From: Candidatus Marsarchaeota archaeon
GTDB taxonomy: Archaea > Micrarchaeota > Micrarchaeia > Micrarchaeales > Micrarchaeaceae
Assembly: GCA_023485295.1 (NCBI GenBank)
Contig: JAMCZQ010000002.1
Span: 116,567 to 180,566 of the forward strand
Direction of reading: 5' to 3'
DNA length: 64,000 bases
The position numbers and the translations under genes were made by a program. Positions within the stretch are counted from its first letter, which is position 1. Every line of letters begins with the position of its first letter. Shown here in pieces: positions 62,613 through 64,000 of the stretch. The notes beneath the pieces were generated by a model. That model ran no database searches. It worked only from the letters and a program-made list of their open reading frames with translations, and had not been told where the DNA came from.

Positions 62613-62632
62613 ACAGCTTAAAAGCCTTTCAG
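62613..62632. repeat. 20-bp direct repeat, copy 1
   Basis: ACAGCTTAAAAGCCTTTCAG matches 63038-63057 at 19 of 20 bases. The two copies flank the 82-aa gene at 62715-62963. Confidence 0.6.
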
Positions 62633-62714
62633 ATGTCTTATTCAATACAACAAGCAGCTTGCCCTAAATATAAGCATTGTGGCAAAAATCCCAACGCTGA
62701 AATTACATTATTTT

Positions 62715-62963
62715 TCAGCCCTTCGCCCCTTTCTTCAGCTCTTTCAGCAGCATATTTGCCGCAACCTCATAACTGGGAAGGCTTTTAGCAAGAGGCTTCA
62801 AATCAGAATCCCACAGGGGCCCAATTTCTTTTATCCTTCCCTCTAAATTATCCAAGGAAAAAATTGCATGATCATGCTCAATCTTTTTGCGGGCCAATCC
62901 CATATCCCTTCTCCCTATACACTTTTTTATCCCGTCTAGCAATAATTTCTCAACATATTTCAT
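62715..62963 (-). CDS. Small hypothetical protein between 20-bp repeats
   Basis: 82 aa, helical and basic, starting MKYVEKLLLDGIKKCIGRRD, with ANMLLKELKKG at the end. No family recognised. AT-rich surroundings and flanking direct repeats may point to a small duplicated or inserted unit. It lies downstream of the AbiEii-type gene on the same strand. Confidence 0.5.
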   Translation of the reverse strand: MKYVEKLLLDGIKKCIGRRDMGLARKKIEHDHAIFSLDNLEGRIKEIGPLWDSDLKPLAKSLPSYEVAANMLLKELKKGAKG

Positions 62964-63037
62964 AATTAACTATGTTATTGCTAAACATATCCATGCTTTT
63001 CTTGTTATTGCTCCAGTATTTAGCATATCTTCTTTCA

Positions 63038-63057
63038 ACAGCTTAAAAGGCTTTCAG
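63038..63057. repeat. 20-bp direct repeat, copy 2
   Basis: ACAGCTTAAAAGGCTTTCAG overlaps the stop codon of the AbiEii-type gene (63054-63056). See copy 1 at 62613. Confidence 0.6.
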
Positions 63058-63839
63058 AATACGCCGCTTTCATGAATTCTTTTTTCCACGAAATCGCTTA
63101 CATAGGAAAAGTCCTCGAGCTTGTGCTGCACCATGGGCTCGAGGCTCTTCCAAGCCCTTTCTATACTATCAATAGCTTTGCCAAATCCTTCGATGCTTGG
63201 CTCTATATTTACTTCAGAAAGCTTTTTATGAAGCAAATCCCTGTCTATGCGCGTATTCTTTCCCATAAAGAAGTAAAGATCGTACAGGTCGCGTTCCCTA
63301 TGCTTGCGTTTCAGCGACATGAGCGCGCGAATTTTCTCAGCAAGTATCTCTTCCCGTTTCATTACCAGCGCTACATACGGCCTTGCATCCGCATAAGCCG
63401 GGTTCCTTGGCATCGCTTCACTGCCTAGGTAAAGCTTTTTTGCTGTCGAAATCTCGAAGCGTATTTGCTGCACTGTGCTCGCTTTTCCATTGAATTTGGG
63501 CCCTTCGACCAATATTACGGCTTCAACAGTCTTAAAATCGTTAATATGCGGCTCCTCTTTATAGCTGTGTTGGTACTCAAGCCTTTCTACAGCATCCCTT
63601 ATTATTGACTTGGCAAATTCTTCTTGGTTTGCTACTTTTTCAGAAAGCGTAAAATCAAGGTCTTCGGAGAACCTGTCAGAGTTGTAGAATTTTGCAAAGG
63701 CTGTACCTCCCTTGAGCACCATCTCATTCGAGGAATTTGCATATATGTTGTAGAGAAGCAGATCCTGGAGGTAGTCCTTTTCGACTTGGTAAGGGTCATT
63801 GTATGTCTTGTACTCTGCCAAGGCCTCTTTTGTAATCAT
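63054..63839 (-). CDS. AbiEii/AbiGii-type nucleotidyltransferase toxin
   Basis: 261 aa. Minimal nucleotidyltransferase core: MVLKGGTAFAKFYNSDRFSE followed by DLDFTL (G-G-T-A ... S-x-D-x-D), then ALVMKREEILAEKIRALMSL with KHRERDLYDLYFFM, the standard AbiEii segments. These enzymes add nucleotides to tRNA or otherwise block growth when unrestrained. The upstream gene, open at the window edge, overlaps its start as ATGA and is the expected antitoxin. Length is slightly short for the family (about 270-300). Confidence 0.88.
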   Translation of the reverse strand: MITKEALAEYKTYNDPYQVEKDYLQDLLLYNIYANSSNEMVLKGGTAFAKFYNSDRFSEDLDFTLSEKVANQEEFAKSIIRDAVERLEYQHSYKEEPHINDFKTVEAVILVEGPKFNGKASTVQQIRFEISTAKKLYLGSEAMPRNPAYADARPYVALVMKREEILAEKIRALMSLKRKHRERDLYDLYFFMGKNTRIDRDLLHKKLSEVNIEPSIEGFGKAIDSIERAWKSLEPMVQHKLEDFSYVSDFVEKRIHESGVF

Positions 63840-64000
63840 AGGATCCTCTCTTCAATCTTTTCAAGAAGCTTTTCTATGCGCTTCACAAGGCTCTTTCTTC
63901 CTGCAAGCTCGGCAAAACCAACAAGCTTTTCCCTGCTTATCGCCTTGCTTTCCATTGCCTCCTCGGCATATTCCTCGAATCTTCCGAGGTAAAGCATGTC
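63836..64000 (-). CDS. AbiEi-like antitoxin (C-terminal part only)
   Basis: Open from the right edge; 54 residues are visible before the TGA at 63836-63838, which overlaps the toxin start. It reads DMLYLGRFEEYAEEAMESKA, then SREKLVGFAELAGRKSLVKR and a helix ending ERIL. Position and the helical C-terminus fit an AbiEi-type repressor/antitoxin, which normally precedes AbiEii. Identity is inferred mainly from context. Confidence 0.55.
   Translation of the reverse strand, partial: DMLYLGRFEEYAEEAMESKAISREKLVGFAELAGRKSLVKRIEKLLEKIEERIL

Noticed and set aside
1..64000. CRISPR array, rRNA genes, replication origin
   Set aside because: No regularly spaced short repeats, no rRNA-like conserved blocks, and no cluster of origin-type repeats beside a cdc6 gene were seen.

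Overview
This window looks like a chromosome segment of a small-genome DPANN archaeon, most probably a Micrarchaeota (ARMAN-2-like) lineage. The archaeal assignment is read from the sequence: an HMf-type histone, an archaeal-type RNase P RNA, an intron-containing tRNA, prepilins with class III signal peptides, isopentenyl phosphate kinase, a HerA-like ATPase, and many TATA boxes about 26 nt upstream of leaderless or near-leaderless starts. The phylum is an inference from this gene mix (near-complete TCA modules, bacterial-type DnaK system, many orphan proteins). It has not been tested by a search.

Layout. 1-6790 (minus) is an operon of four prepilin-like surface proteins carrying six LamG-type lectin domains in total; the last gene runs off the left edge. 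6.8-12.2 kb holds a membrane protein and the heat-shock block: hsp20 divergent from a winged-helix regulator that leads grpE-dnaK-dnaJ. 12.3-24.9 kb is metabolic: agmatinase, a P-loop kinase, malic enzyme, a fumarase/aspartase-family lyase, a four-gene succinate dehydrogenase operon, and a phosphate permease fused to a PhoU-like domain. 24.9-30.2 kb has the histone, RNase P RNA, tRNA-Met (with intron), a Nudix/M49-like peptidase/amidohydrolase operon, and a carbamoyltransferase N-terminal fragment cut off beside tRNA-Gly. 30.3-38.6 kb has a second prepilin, ileS with a PLD-like membrane protein, helical orphan proteins and a metallo-beta-lactamase-fold hydrolase. 38.6-41.6 kb is an AT-rich, rearranged patch: two 105-bp direct repeats, a decayed gene copy, an intact transposase-N-term/Lrp-like regulator and a stand-alone Lrp ligand-domain protein. 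41.6-57.8 kb contains a HerA-like ATPase, a third prepilin, 2-oxoacid:ferredoxin oxidoreductase (gamma-alpha fusion plus beta) with a GTP cyclohydrolase II-like protein, leaderless helical orphan genes, an MFS transporter, two tandem Kelch-like surface proteins, isopentenyl phosphate kinase and a DPM1-like glycosyltransferase. 57.9-64 kb ends with membrane proteins, an F420/NADPH-oxidoreductase-fold protein, an ArsB/NhaD-like transporter, a CYTH protein and an AbiEi/AbiEii-type toxin-antitoxin pair cut by the right edge.

How it fits together. KorAB, succinate dehydrogenase, the fumarase-family lyase and malic enzyme form the 2-oxoglutarate-to-pyruvate arm of a TCA cycle. The prepilins, LamG and Kelch proteins, Thr/Ser-rich stalks, glycosylation sequons and the DPM1-like transferase suggest a heavily decorated surface suited to attachment. 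That would fit the host-dependent life typical of DPANN archaea, but it is inference.
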